DNA of 64,000 nucleotides from an uncultured Lachnospiraceae bacterium (lineage in GTDB: Bacteria; Bacillota; Clostridia; Lachnospirales; Lachnospiraceae): assembly GCA_949878435.1 (NCBI GenBank), contig CATLAK010000015.1:20549-84548 (forward strand), given 5' to 3'. A program made the translations under genes and the position numbers. Each line of letters begins with the position of its first letter. Within the stretch, counting starts at the first letter, position 1. This document shows positions 1 through 9,342 of this stretch, one piece after another. The notes beneath the pieces were generated by a model that did no database searches, was not told the origin of the DNA, and saw only the letters and a list, made by a program, of their open reading frames with translations.

Positions 1-458
1 CCCGATTCAAGCGCCTTTGCCCCCACATAGTAAAGCTGATCCCAGCGCTCTAAATCCTCCGCCACCAGTTCCCTGTTGAAAAACACCACCGGCACATTTT
101 CATTTTCCGCCATATCAATGATGGTGGTCGGCTCCGTCCTGTCCACCAGATTGACGCAGATCACATCGCACCCATCCTCCAGCATTTCCTCCACTTGTGC
201 ATTCTGTGTGGACTGTGAAGCCGAAGCATTGTACACATCGATGTTAATCGCAATGCCTGTCTCCGCTGTTTTTTCCCTTGCATACACTTTAAAGGATTCC
301 ATCAGCTGAGACACAAAGGTATCATATTGATCATACACCGTCACCCCTATTCTGATGCTTTCTACTTCATCGTCTTTCCCTTTTCCGCCGCATCCCGTAC
401 TTAACATCATGAATGCATACAACATACAGATTCCTATGATGATTTTCCTTTTCCCCAT
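1..458 (-). CDS. Sugar ABC transporter substrate-binding lipoprotein (MglB-like), C-terminus beyond window
   Basis: Open from an ATG at 458 to the window edge, so only about the first 152 residues are present. The start follows an AGGA-type ribosome site. The N-terminus is a lipoprotein signal with lipobox LSTGC, so the mature protein should be tethered outside the membrane. The following sequence (IRIGVTVYDQYDTFVSQLME, then a DVICVNLVDR segment) is typical of the galactose/ribose family of periplasmic-type binding proteins. It is the last visible gene of a leftward run: regulator, kinase, binding protein, this gene. It could be the binding subunit of a second importer outside the window or an accessory sensor. 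Family is sure, ligand is not. Confidence 0.85.
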   Translation of the reverse strand, partial: MGKRKIIIGICMLYAFMMLSTGCGGKGKDDEVESIRIGVTVYDQYDTFVSQLMESFKVYAREKTAETGIAINIDVYNASASQSTQNAQVEEMLEDGCDVICVNLVDRTEPTTIIDMAENENVPVVFFNRELVAEDLERWDQLYYVGAKALES

Positions 459-515
459 ACCACATTCCTCTCTCCTGCAGCCGTGTAGCTTTTCCAACTT
501 TACTTTGAGGGTATT

Positions 516-1496
516 TTACTGAACAATTGGGAACAAAATTTTTTGATTTTCTTCGTCATATAGATTCGTCTGATCAACCACCAGATAATCAACCTCCACA
601 CTTTCAGCTCTTGACAACCGGTATTTCAGTTGTCTTGCCACTTCTTCCATGCTCAGATATCCCATATTGAATTCATTTGGTACTACAAGTGATTTTATCC
701 ATCCTTTGTCCAGATAGTATACTGCCTTTTCTGAACACCCAACGCCATATAAGAGACAGCTTCCCTTTCCTTCCTCCCCTTTACCGATAAGATAATCCAC
801 TGCCAGTTCTGTTTCATCATTTCCAAGTGCTATGATTATATCCACATGATTTTCCTGATCACTTGCAGAAAGTTCCCTTGCCATGTCCTCATTGCTCCCC
901 TCCAGCAACCACATAATTTCTGTGCTCCCCTGCGCAAGCACCTGCCTAATACCGTCAAGGCGCTGCTGCATGGCAATCTGCTTTTGATTTCCGCACAAAA
1001 TACCAATTTTTTTCTGTCCGTCTGAAGTTTCAATTTCCTTCATGATTTCTCTGCCAAGTGCTGTTCCGATTCCCATGTTGTCCGGTCCCGTAACAGGGTA
1101 TACCCCCTGAGGCTCAACATCGCTCTCAATCAGCATCACCGCTGTCTGTGCTGCCGATTCCCCAAGTGCTTCCATTCCCACATCATCTGATACCATCTGT
1201 ATGATAAGACCTTCCGTACCGCCGCGCAGTTCACGAAAGATAAGTTCCATTTCTTCTTCTACACTATCAAATTCCCCGGAAAACACATAATTTAAGTTAA
1301 TGTTATGATCCTGCGCCGCCTGTTCAAGTCCCTGCCGCATGGCGATCCAACGGTCGTTGTTGCTGTCTTCCACGATTACCGAAATAGTATACGGCGCCTC
1401 CTCCTTGCCGGCATCTAACATCTCATAGACAGCTCCTCCTATTACAATCACAAGAATCAGCATCAGCAGACCAAAGTATATTTTATTTCTATTCAT
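516..1496 (-). CDS. Membrane-anchored sugar-binding protein linked to a sensor kinase
   Basis: 326 residues. An N-terminal hydrophobic segment (about residues 7-25) without a lipobox suggests an uncleaved anchor. The rest reads as a periplasmic-binding-protein fold of the LacI/galactose-binding type (TISVIVEDSNNDRWIAMRQG near the start, later GLIIQMVSDD and IIIALGNDET). Its start overlaps the end of the upstream histidine kinase gene by 8 bases, so the two are translationally linked. Inference: it binds a sugar outside the cell and presents it to the kinase, as extracellular binding proteins do in several YesM-type systems. It could instead be a transporter subunit, but no permease lies next to it. 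Confidence 0.8.
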   Translation of the reverse strand: MNRNKIYFGLLMLILVIVIGGAVYEMLDAGKEEAPYTISVIVEDSNNDRWIAMRQGLEQAAQDHNINLNYVFSGEFDSVEEEMELIFRELRGGTEGLIIQMVSDDVGMEALGESAAQTAVMLIESDVEPQGVYPVTGPDNMGIGTALGREIMKEIETSDGQKKIGILCGNQKQIAMQQRLDGIRQVLAQGSTEIMWLLEGSNEDMARELSASDQENHVDIIIALGNDETELAVDYLIGKGEEGKGSCLLYGVGCSEKAVYYLDKGWIKSLVVPNEFNMGYLSMEEVARQLKYRLSRAESVEVDYLVVDQTNLYDEENQKILFPIVQ

Positions 1497-3348
1497 CCGC
1501 CTCTTCCTCCCTTAGCTGCGTCTCCCTGCTGCCTTCAAGCTGTTCTATTGCCTCCGCACTGTATAAAATACCGGGCAGATGAATCCGCACCATGGTCCCT
1601 TCGTCAGGACAGCTTTCAATCTCAAGTCCGTACGGACTGCCAAAACGGAGCCTTATCCTGTTATGCACATTAATGAGCCCCACCCCGGAGCCATGCTTGC
1701 GGACACGGTTATTTTCCGTCAAAAGCTGCTCCACCATTTCCCCAGGCATGCCTAACCCATTATCACAGACTTCAATATAAATATCTTCTCCTCTCCGATA
1801 CCCCTTGACCACAATCTCGCCGTCACCGTCCATACATTCCACACCATAATAAATCGCATTTTCCAAAAGCGGCTGTATGATCAGCTTTACCGTACAGTAG
1901 GAAAGAATTTCTTCTTCTATTCTGAAATCCACGGTAAAAATATTTTTATAACGGATCTTCTGAATATTCATGTAGTTTCTTGCATGCTTGATCTCATCCT
2001 CAATACGGATAATCGTCCTTCCCCGGCTTAAACTGATTCTGAACAGGCTTGCCAGCTGCGTGATCATAAAGACAGCGTCCTCATAGCGTTCTCCCTCGAT
2101 CATCCACACAATGGAATCTAACGTATTATATAAAAAATGAGGGTTTATCTGCGACTGGAGCGCATCCAGTTCACTTTTCCGCTTCTCCTCCTGCTCTACC
2201 ACAATATCCTTCATCAGCTGCTGGAGCTGCTCCACGGTAGCGCGAAGCGTCTTCCCAAGGTGCTCCACCTCCATCGTGCCGCCCACATAAATATCAGGAT
2301 TGAGATTGCCTGCTTCCCATTCCTTAACCGATCCGTTCAGCTTCTGCAGCGGCTTTACGATGCTTGCCGAAACCAACTGATTTAAAATAATCGTTGCCAA
2401 GATCAGCAGCGCCACCAGCATGATTACAAACATACGCGTCCCATAAAGCCCCATGTTAAAAGAACTCATAGGAATCACGCTGACGATCTTCCAGCCCGTA
2501 TAACTGACCGTTTTTACCGTAATCAGCCTTCTTTCCCCATTAAAATTCTCCTGATGGCTTCCATCCGGGTAATCTGCTGCCGCTAAATTATTTTCTTCAA
2601 AAAGGCTTGTATAAATAAGCTTTTGCTTAGGGTGATAAATAATTTCCCCATTGCTGTCCATCAAATATACATATTCTGACGAATTATCTGTATTTGCTTT
2701 CTGCAGTAACTGCTCGATGCTGCTGTAATTCATATCCACCAGCAGCATGCCAAGAGTTGAATTTCCATGATCTGTCAGTTCCACTGCCCTGCTTAGGGAA
2801 ACCACCCAATAATACCGATAACTCGTGTTGTCGAACAGATTCTGCACATGGGGGGTAGAAAAATGTATATTTTCCATCTGTCCCATGGCATCAATAAACC
2901 ACTTTTGATTTGTGATGTCAGGGTTTTCCTTTTCTGTGGCTACCGGAGCTGCTGCCACCAGTCTTCCATCATTGGTGTAGCACGCTATACTGATCAGATT
3001 ATCCTTGTTCGCCTCATAAAGAAGATTCATTTCTGCATCCAAGGTGTCCACTGCCAAATCCGTATTCTTAATGACGCTATAATACATTGCATCTGAGATG
3101 CGCCGCATTCCTCTCAAATATGTTTCGAGTTTAATAGAGGTCTGGTTTAAAAGCTGCTCTGCGCTCTCCACCATCATTCCCTGCATCTGTTTTACGAACC
3201 GGCTGTACAATGTTACACTCAAAAGTCCCATGGTACATACAGAAATAACCGTAAAAGAAATTACAATCGTCATCTGAATCGAACGCATCTTCGCATGCAT
3301 CTTCATATATGAAATTAGCTTAAGATAAAGTTCTTTCATTTTTTTCAT
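1489..3348 (-). CDS. Sensor histidine kinase, YesM/LytS-type (His_kinase PF06580)
   Basis: 619 residues. Transmembrane segment near residues 24-45, a large extracellular Cache-like sensor region, a second membrane segment near 305-330, a HAMP linker, then the His_kinase motif QSQINPHFLYNTLDS near residue 400 with the phospho-accepting His. A HATPase_c domain follows (DNGLGMP and GSGVGLINVHNRI). This is the standard YesM architecture that pairs with AraC-type YesN regulators. The regulator gene lies immediately upstream with a 4-base ATGA overlap and the binding protein immediately downstream with an 8-base overlap. It probably senses an extracellular sugar and controls the neighbouring sugar transport genes. 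Confidence 0.92.
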   Translation of the reverse strand: MKKMKELYLKLISYMKMHAKMRSIQMTIVISFTVISVCTMGLLSVTLYSRFVKQMQGMMVESAEQLLNQTSIKLETYLRGMRRISDAMYYSVIKNTDLAVDTLDAEMNLLYEANKDNLISIACYTNDGRLVAAAPVATEKENPDITNQKWFIDAMGQMENIHFSTPHVQNLFDNTSYRYYWVVSLSRAVELTDHGNSTLGMLLVDMNYSSIEQLLQKANTDNSSEYVYLMDSNGEIIYHPKQKLIYTSLFEENNLAAADYPDGSHQENFNGERRLITVKTVSYTGWKIVSVIPMSSFNMGLYGTRMFVIMLVALLILATIILNQLVSASIVKPLQKLNGSVKEWEAGNLNPDIYVGGTMEVEHLGKTLRATVEQLQQLMKDIVVEQEEKRKSELDALQSQINPHFLYNTLDSIVWMIEGERYEDAVFMITQLASLFRISLSRGRTIIRIEDEIKHARNYMNIQKIRYKNIFTVDFRIEEEILSYCTVKLIIQPLLENAIYYGVECMDGDGEIVVKGYRRGEDIYIEVCDNGLGMPGEMVEQLLTENNRVRKHGSGVGLINVHNRIRLRFGSPYGLEIESCPDEGTMVRIHLPGILYSAEAIEQLEGSRETQLREEEADE

Positions 3349-4961
3349 TTTTGCTCTAATTTGTCCGCTTTGTATTTTGACGGCGACATGCCAAACTGCT
3401 TCTTGAACGCATAACTAAAATAATTCGGGTCAGAGTAACCGACTTCCTCAGCAATGATATAAGTCTTTTCCCCTTTTTCCATCAAAAGTTCCAGTGCTCT
3501 GTCCATGCGGTAATCGGTGAGATAATTAATAAAAGTCTTACCCGTCTCCTTTTTAAATACCGTAGAAAAATAGGCTGCGCTGACGCTCAAATAACTGCAT
3601 ATCGTTTCAATGCTCAAATCCTGATCCCCATAATGCTCCTTTACATATTCCATCGCCTTGGTCACAAAAGATTTAGTCGTATCCTGGCGCTCATGGAGAA
3701 CCTGCCTGTGCATCTTCATACAATTTTCTTCAAGCCACTCCCGCAGTGCCTGTGTGGATTCCAGCTGAAGTGCCTGATTGTAAATATCACTGTCCTGCCC
3801 GAAAATAGCCTCTGCATTGATTTGATTGTTCCCTATAAACCTGAAGATTTCCGTAACGAGCTCCATCAGCAGCAGGCGATACCTCTGCAGCGACATTTTC
3901 GATACAGCCAGCCGTGCAGCAAACTCGCCAATCGCCTCTTTAAGCGCCTTTTCCTCTCCCATCTTTATCTCTTTGAAAATCTTTTGGATAAATGCCTCTT
4001 CCCAGGGTATGTCTACGTTCTCCTGGGGATCTATCTCCGCAATATTAATCGCTCTCGTATTTCCATACAGGACACGATAAGAAACTGCATTCTTTGCGCC
4101 CTGATAAGACCCTGGCAGCTGACTCAAATGATTGCATAGTTGACCAATCCCGGCAGTTACTCTTGCATTACAGATTCTCTTTGCCATGCGGCAGAGCTTG
4201 TCCATCGTATCCGTAAAACTGGCAGCCGAATCTTCATCCTGCAGCTGTGTAATGACAAGAATATCTCCCAGATACATGAATAACTTACTGTCCCATGTAT
4301 TAAGGAGCTGCTCTTCCGCCAGCTTCTTTACTGCTATCGCCTTGAGAAAAGGATCGATCTGTACATCCTCCCCGTCAGCTGCCGTTGTGCTGATATGAAG
4401 AATCGTCACCACATAATAAGGACCCTGGAGATTGATCTGATAATCAACTGCATACTTTTCAATCTGGCTCTCGGAAATCCTTCCGTCCATCAGTGAAACG
4501 AAAAAATTCTCCTGAAGCATGGGAAGGCTCTCCAGATAATATTCCCGCAATTTGTCGATATTCCTCTTCTCATCCAGTTCCTTATCCAGATTCGTCTTGA
4601 TTCTCTCAAATATTTCCCGCAGTTCATTTGAATTGATTGGCTTTAAAATGTATTCTTCCGCCTCCACCTTAATGGCTTCCCGTGCATAATCAAACTCGTC
4701 AAATCCCGAAAAAATAATAATCTTGGTCTTTGGATAAAGTTCTTTTAACTTTCTGCAAAAGGTCAGCCCATCCATATAGGGCATTTTGATATCCGTCATT
4801 ACCACGTCTACCTGAAGCTCCTCCGCCATTTCCAAAGCTTCTACCCCGTTTCTTGCATAACCCGCAATGCGAAATCCCATGCTTTCCCAATCCAGCTTTT
4901 TCATTATTACCCGGAAAACATCTTCCTCATCATCCACCAACAATACTGAATACAGGTTCAT
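3345..4961 (-). CDS. Response regulator, YesN-type (REC + AraC HTH)
   Basis: 538 residues. N-terminal receiver domain with acidic pair LLVDDEEDV, phospho-acceptor Asp in VVMTDIKMPYMDG and the conserved Lys in YILKPIN. A long middle region follows, then a C-terminal AraC/XylS double helix-turn-helix (LSIETICSYLSVSAAYFSTV and later EEVGYSDPNYFSYAFKKQFG). It is the cognate partner of the overlapping YesM-type kinase. By position its likely targets are the mgl transport operon just upstream and the binding proteins downstream. The length is usual for this family. Confidence 0.92.
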   Translation of the reverse strand: MNLYSVLLVDDEEDVFRVIMKKLDWESMGFRIAGYARNGVEALEMAEELQVDVVMTDIKMPYMDGLTFCRKLKELYPKTKIIIFSGFDEFDYAREAIKVEAEEYILKPINSNELREIFERIKTNLDKELDEKRNIDKLREYYLESLPMLQENFFVSLMDGRISESQIEKYAVDYQINLQGPYYVVTILHISTTAADGEDVQIDPFLKAIAVKKLAEEQLLNTWDSKLFMYLGDILVITQLQDEDSAASFTDTMDKLCRMAKRICNARVTAGIGQLCNHLSQLPGSYQGAKNAVSYRVLYGNTRAINIAEIDPQENVDIPWEEAFIQKIFKEIKMGEEKALKEAIGEFAARLAVSKMSLQRYRLLLMELVTEIFRFIGNNQINAEAIFGQDSDIYNQALQLESTQALREWLEENCMKMHRQVLHERQDTTKSFVTKAMEYVKEHYGDQDLSIETICSYLSVSAAYFSTVFKKETGKTFINYLTDYRMDRALELLMEKGEKTYIIAEEVGYSDPNYFSYAFKKQFGMSPSKYKADKLEQK

Positions 4962-4995
4962 CTATTCCTTCTGCCCCTTCCCAATCTTTGCTGCC

Positions 4996-5307
4996 TCATC
5001 CGCCGTACTTATCATTCATCCGCTTCCACAGCACGCCCATAATCATTGTACAGATTATAATTTCTGCCACTGCCGCATAAATATTCACAAAAATCAAAAC
5101 TGCCATCAAAAGCGTTGCCACGCCAAAAAATAAGATCAGTTTTCCCCCCGTTTTTGCAAATTCCTTTTCATTTTTAAGCGGTCCTTTGTTTTTCCCTTTA
5201 ATGCCGCTTGCGTCCTGAACCACCAATAACCGTATTCCATAAAACATACAGACAACGAACAAAAGCAGCGGAATCCCTGCCTGATTTAAAATATACTCCA
5301 GCGTCAT
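4996..5307 (-). CDS. Small membrane protein of unknown function
   Basis: 103 residues. The ATG at 5307 is chosen because GGAGG lies a few bases upstream; an in-frame TTG 15 bases earlier would overlap that ribosome site. Two hydrophobic segments (about residues 10-28 and 58-90) flank a short basic, soluble loop (GIKGKNKGPLKNEKEF). It lies between the mglC terminator and the yesN-like gene (34-base gap), so it is probably the first gene of the regulator transcript. No recognised domain; the function is not assignable from sequence. Confidence 0.65.
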   Translation of the reverse strand: MTLEYILNQAGIPLLLFVVCMFYGIRLLVVQDASGIKGKNKGPLKNEKEFAKTGGKLILFFGVATLLMAVLIFVNIYAAVAEIIICTMIMGVLWKRMNDKYGG

Positions 5308-5330
5308 AAATCCTCCTAGCAATTTAGTAA

Positions 5331-5364
5331 AATAGCGGTTGGCGTCTATCCTCCAACCGCTATT
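5331..5364 (-). terminator. Stem-loop terminator after mglC
   Basis: Perfect 12-bp inverted repeat AATAGCGGTTGG (5331-5342) / CCAACCGCTATT (5353-5364), 17 bases past the mglC stop. On the minus strand it is followed by TTTTAC, a modest T-run, so some readthrough into the downstream regulator genes is possible. Confidence 0.75.
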
Positions 5365-5380
5365 TATTATAGCTTATTTA

Positions 5381-6370
5381 TTATTTCTTTGCTACATACT
5401 TTCTGATATCAAGCGAGATAGCGATAAAGATTACAACGCCGATTGCTATGTACTGTGCATTTGGATTCATTCCCAAATACTGAAGTGCCGTCTTGAGCAA
5501 TTCAAATACCGCAACACCGATAAGCGCCGAAGATACCTTACCACGTCCGCCGGTAACAGATACACCGCCGATGGTACATGCCGCAATCGCTTCCATCTCA
5601 TAGCCAAGTCCAAGTGCAACGGATGCACCGCCGCCCTTTGCACCGAGCATGAAACCTGCCAGACCATACATAGCAGCTGCCTTCATGTAAATCAGGATCA
5701 GGGTCAGCTTTACGGGAACACCGGCAACCTCAGCTGCCTGTGCGTTTCCGCCGATGGCATACATATATTTTCCATGACGTGTCATATTAAAGATGAACCA
5801 TGTAATAACTGCAACTAAAACTGCAATCCAAATCAGATAGTTGATTCCAAGGAACTTACCGCCAGCCACATTGGTGTACTCCTTCACATATCCGCCAAGA
5901 GGTGTGGCATTGGTGTAGATCATGTTGATACCATACACAATTTCCATCATCGCCAGCGTTGCAATGAATGGCGGGACACTTAAATATGCAATGAAGAATC
6001 CTGTTACCAGACCAAATGCTGCACAGATCAGCATAACAATAATCGCTACCAAAAATACATTCAGGGGTTTCATATTCGGGAAGAACTTTCCTGAATAATC
6101 CATACGCTGCAGGAGCGTGCCGGCGATACATCCGCCAAAACCAATCATACGTCCGGCTGACAAGTCACATCCTGCGGTGATAACGCAGCCTGCAATACCA
6201 AGCGCGATAACCAGACGGAAGCTCATATTCATGAAGATGTTCATAAAGTTGTTGGTCGTAAAGAAGTTCTTTGAAGTAAATCCTGTATAAATAACAAGGA
6301 TGAACATAACAATGATTACGCCGTTGTTAATGATAAAATCTTTTATTTTTTGTTGTTTTGTCTTAACCAT
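5381..6370 (-). CDS. mglC: Galactose/methyl-galactoside-type ABC permease MglC
   Basis: 329 residues of mostly hydrophobic sequence with about 8-10 membrane segments. It contains the BPD_transp_2 family segments ALGIAGCVITAGCDLSAGR near residue 60 and AAEVAGVPV / TIGGVSVTGGRG in the second half, typical of RbsC/MglC/XylH permeases. It follows mglA by 16 bases and ends at a clear terminator. With MglB outside and MglA inside it forms a CUT2-class sugar importer. The substrate (galactose, methyl-galactoside or another hexose) is inferred from the family and gene order only. Confidence 0.88.
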   Translation of the reverse strand: MVKTKQQKIKDFIINNGVIIVMFILVIYTGFTSKNFFTTNNFMNIFMNMSFRLVIALGIAGCVITAGCDLSAGRMIGFGGCIAGTLLQRMDYSGKFFPNMKPLNVFLVAIIVMLICAAFGLVTGFFIAYLSVPPFIATLAMMEIVYGINMIYTNATPLGGYVKEYTNVAGGKFLGINYLIWIAVLVAVITWFIFNMTRHGKYMYAIGGNAQAAEVAGVPVKLTLILIYMKAAAMYGLAGFMLGAKGGGASVALGLGYEMEAIAACTIGGVSVTGGRGKVSSALIGVAVFELLKTALQYLGMNPNAQYIAIGVVIFIAISLDIRKYVAKK

Positions 6371-6386
6371 TTTTTCTCCTCCCTAA

Positions 6387-7895
6387 TCAGAATTGTGTTG
6401 CAAAGCTCATGACTTTTGCCTGTGTCATATCTTCCGGTTTTTGAATCTCACCTGTAAGCTTACCGTTACACATGACATAAACTCTGTCTGCCATACCAAG
6501 AAGCTCCGACATTTCTGAAGAAATCATAATGATTGCTTTTCCCTGTTTTGCCAGTTCATTCATGATTTCATAAATTTCATGTTTTGCACCTACGTCGATA
6601 CCGCGGGTAGGTTCATCCATAATAAGTACGTCCGGATCATTTGCAAGCCATCTGGAAACGATAACCTTCTGCTGGTTACCTCCCGAAAGATTTGCAATAT
6701 GTTCTTTCATGCTGGGCGTCTTGATTCTCAACTTTTTAATATTTTCATCAACAATGCCGTTGATGCGCTTATGATTTAACACGAATCCTGCTTTGAGGTA
6801 TTTATTGTAGATGGATATACCCACATTATCTTTAATGGAAAGACATCCAAAAATACCATTTCCACGGCGGTCTTCTGTAATCAGCCCTATGCCGGCATTC
6901 ATTGCATCAATGGGATGTTTGATCTTAATCTTTTTCCCATGCATATAAATCTCACCGGAAGCCACACCGCGGATACCGAAGATACCTTCCATAAGCTCCG
7001 TTCTCTGTGCGCCTACCAGACCTCCAAATCCAAGAATCTCGCCCTTTCTGAGTTTAAAGCTTACATCCTGGAAGGATTTCGTATGAATGGAAGAAAGATT
7101 CTTTACTTCCATGATTACATCACCCGGTGAATTTACCTTATCGGGGTATACATTGGTCAGTTCACGCCCGATCATCTTGGCAATAATCTGATCGGTGGTC
7201 ATATCTGCTGCCGGCCAGGTCCCTACGTAAGTTCCGTCACGCATGATGGTAATGTCATCCGCGATACGTTTGATTTCATCCATTTTATGTGAAATATAAA
7301 CCATGGTTACGCCCTTTTCGCGCAAATCATTCATAATGCGGAAAAGAACCTCAACTTCATTGTCTGAAAGAGAAGAAGTCGGCTCGTCGAAGATTACTAC
7401 CTTCGCCTGCTGGGAAACTGCTTTTGCAATTTCCACCGACTGCATCTGCCCGATAGATAATGTTCCAAGCTGTGCCTTGGGATCAAAATCCATCTTAACT
7501 TCCTTCAGCCATTTCTCTGTTTCCTGATACATGGTTTTATGATCGATCCATTTTATAGGTCCAATACTTTTTGTTGGAAATCTTCCGAGATAAAGATTTT
7601 CTGCCACACTTCTTGCCGGTACCGGCTGCAATTCCTGGTGTACCATTGCAATTCCATGTTTCATTGCTTCATCCGGATTGTTAACTTCAATTTTTTCACC
7701 ATCCAGGTAAATTTCACCTGCGTCCATTTTGTAAATGCCGAAAAGACATTTCATCAGAGTTGATTTCCCCGCACCATTCTCTCCCATCAATGCATGGACT
7801 GTTCCCGGACGAAGCGATAACTGTACGTTGTCAAGTGCCTTTACACCGGGGAACGATTTGCAGATCCCCTTCAGCTCCAGTTTATACTCAGCCAT
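6387..7895 (-). CDS. mglA: Sugar ABC transporter ATPase MglA (two tandem ABC domains)
   Basis: 502 residues, the usual length for CUT2 ATPases with two fused nucleotide-binding domains. First half: Walker A GENGAGKSTLMK, signature-type LSIGQMQSVEIAKA and Walker B VVIFDEPTSSL. Second half: a degenerate Walker A region (GLVGAQRTELMEG), signature LSGGNQQKVIVSRW and Walker B VLIMDEPTRGID. The asymmetry between the two sites is normal for this class. It powers import through MglC. Its gene is separated from mglB by about 210 bases that carry a terminator and a short tandem repeat. Confidence 0.93.
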   Translation of the reverse strand: MAEYKLELKGICKSFPGVKALDNVQLSLRPGTVHALMGENGAGKSTLMKCLFGIYKMDAGEIYLDGEKIEVNNPDEAMKHGIAMVHQELQPVPARSVAENLYLGRFPTKSIGPIKWIDHKTMYQETEKWLKEVKMDFDPKAQLGTLSIGQMQSVEIAKAVSQQAKVVIFDEPTSSLSDNEVEVLFRIMNDLREKGVTMVYISHKMDEIKRIADDITIMRDGTYVGTWPAADMTTDQIIAKMIGRELTNVYPDKVNSPGDVIMEVKNLSSIHTKSFQDVSFKLRKGEILGFGGLVGAQRTELMEGIFGIRGVASGEIYMHGKKIKIKHPIDAMNAGIGLITEDRRGNGIFGCLSIKDNVGISIYNKYLKAGFVLNHKRINGIVDENIKKLRIKTPSMKEHIANLSGGNQQKVIVSRWLANDPDVLIMDEPTRGIDVGAKHEIYEIMNELAKQGKAIIMISSEMSELLGMADRVYVMCNGKLTGEIQKPEDMTQAKVMSFATQF

Positions 7896-7934
7896 TTTGC
7901 TCCTCCTTTTGTTTCATTTTACTATCATTCCCAT

Positions 7935-7985
7935 AAGATCAACGATCTCACAAAATCAACGACCCCACAAGGTCAACGATCTTGG
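7935..7985. repeat. Three imperfect 17-bp tandem repeats in the mglB-mglA spacer
   Basis: The octamer RTCAACGA recurs at 7938, 7955 and 7972, exactly 17 bases apart, inside units of the form AATCAACGAYCYCACAA. The repeats sit between the mglB terminator and the mglA ribosome site. They may be a processing or protein-binding site, or only replication slippage. Confidence 0.6.
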
Positions 7986-8007
7986 CTTTAAGATTGCTGT
8001 TTTGATT

Positions 8008-8043
8008 AAAAAGGGCGGGTGCTGTAGGTAGCACCCGCACCTT
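8008..8043 (-). terminator. Intrinsic terminator inside the mgl operon, after mglB
   Basis: Stem GCGGGTGCT (8015-8023) / AGCACCCGC (8030-8038), extended by flanking A/T pairs and followed on the minus strand by CCCTTTTTAATC. It lies about 70 bases past the mglB stop. Since mglA and mglC continue in the same direction, it probably acts as a partial terminator that keeps binding protein in excess over the membrane subunits. Confidence 0.85.
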
Positions 8044-8109
8044 ATTTTTGTTAACATTTAGATATCCCGTGAAATACGGTATCCATTGTCTTATTCATCT
8101 GACTGATGA

Positions 8110-9264
8110 TTATTTAACCATGTCAAGAATTTCCTGTGCGTTAGCCTGTGTTGCTTTTACGTAATCACAGCCAATATAATATTCATTTGCTTCACCTTTA
8201 AGGAAGCGGATTGCTGCGTCTGCTGCGCTGTGGGACTGTGAGAAGTGATCGTTAAATACGGTACCTGTCATTGTTCCAGCAATAACATCTTCCAAAGCTT
8301 CGGATAATGCATCAACGCCTACAAGGTAAATGTCTGTTCCAACGGTACGTCCAGCTGCTTCGATTGCCTGCAGTGCGCCCAGTGCCATTGCATCATTGTT
8401 ACAGAAAACAACTTCGATGTCATTTCCGTACTGTCCAAGTGCATTAGCAACGATTGACTGTGCCTGATCCTGCTGCCAGTTACCAACCTGATCAGAGAGA
8501 CATTCTACTTCCCATCCTGCGTCTGTAAGAGCCTTTACAGAGAACTCTGTACGATACTGAGCGTCAACGTTTTCGGGATCGCCTTCAACCATGATGTACT
8601 GAACTTTGCCGTCGCCGTTAAAGTCAACTGCTTCCAGTCCAAGGTCAACGATCATTTCACCCTGCATGGTTCCTGACTGACGAGCATCACATCCAACGTA
8701 TGTTACGTTCCAGCCATTGTCTGCCCATCTCTGCTCTTCAGAAGCATCCGGCTCACGGTTGATGTATACAAGAGGAATACCTGCTTCAACAACCTTATCT
8801 GTAATGGTCTCTGCGGAAGAAGAGTTAACCGGGTTGATGATGAGTACGTCTACCTGATCTGCGATAAAGTTATCAATCTGTCCTGACTGTGTAGCCTGGT
8901 CGTTCTGTCCGTCAGCGATTGTGATGTTTTCTTTTGCAAATCCCTGTTCAATCAGATAATTCTCAAGTTCTGTACGGAACAGTGTCATGAAGTTATCAGA
9001 GAACTGGTAAATGCAGACACCAACCTTTTTATCTGCGAGATCTCCGCCTGCTGCGTCTGCTGCGTCTGCTGCTGCATCAGCTGCGTCTGCTGCCTCTTCT
9101 GCCGGCGCTGCATCCTCTGTTGCTGTATCCTCTGCCGGTGCTGCATCTTCTGTTGCTGCACTGTCAGTATTTGCGGTTGTCTCGGATGAACCGCCGCCGC
9201 ATCCTGTAAGCAGGGTTGCAAACATAGCTGTTGCAAGAATTACACCAATAATTTTCTTTTTCAT
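8110..9264 (-). CDS. mglB: Galactose/glucose-type binding lipoprotein MglB
   Basis: 384 residues. A signal peptide with lipobox LLTGC is followed by a low-complexity Ala/Asp/Glu/Thr linker (about residues 25-75), then a Peripla_BP_4-type domain starting KKVGVCIYQFSDNFMTLFR. Later segments VLIINPVNSSSAETITDKV, DGQNDQATQSGQIDN and VFCNNDAMALGALQAIEAA fit sugar-binding proteins with two lobes. It is the first gene of the mgl operon, with a strong ribosome site (AAGGGAGG). The highly acidic, repetitive linker probably holds the domain away from the membrane and wall. Confidence 0.92.
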   Translation of the reverse strand: MKKKIIGVILATAMFATLLTGCGGGSSETTANTDSAATEDAAPAEDTATEDAAPAEEAADAADAAADAADAAGGDLADKKVGVCIYQFSDNFMTLFRTELENYLIEQGFAKENITIADGQNDQATQSGQIDNFIADQVDVLIINPVNSSSAETITDKVVEAGIPLVYINREPDASEEQRWADNGWNVTYVGCDARQSGTMQGEMIVDLGLEAVDFNGDGKVQYIMVEGDPENVDAQYRTEFSVKALTDAGWEVECLSDQVGNWQQDQAQSIVANALGQYGNDIEVVFCNNDAMALGALQAIEAAGRTVGTDIYLVGVDALSEALEDVIAGTMTGTVFNDHFSQSHSAADAAIRFLKGEANEYYIGCDYVKATQANAQEILDMVK

Positions 9265-9295
9265 TTTGAAAATCCTCCCTTGTTATTTGGTATCT

Positions 9296-9342
9296 TTCTT
9301 TGTTACATAAAGCATTATATCAATCCGTTTTTTTTTGGAACA
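9296..9342 (-). promoter_or_regulatory. Probable mglB promoter (-10 TATAAT)
   Basis: A perfect minus-strand TATAAT at 9314-9319, about 50 bases upstream of the mglB start. The -35 region is weak and A-rich (GTTCCA-like, spacer near 16), which fits a promoter needing an activator such as the neighbouring AraC-type regulator. Confidence 0.5.
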
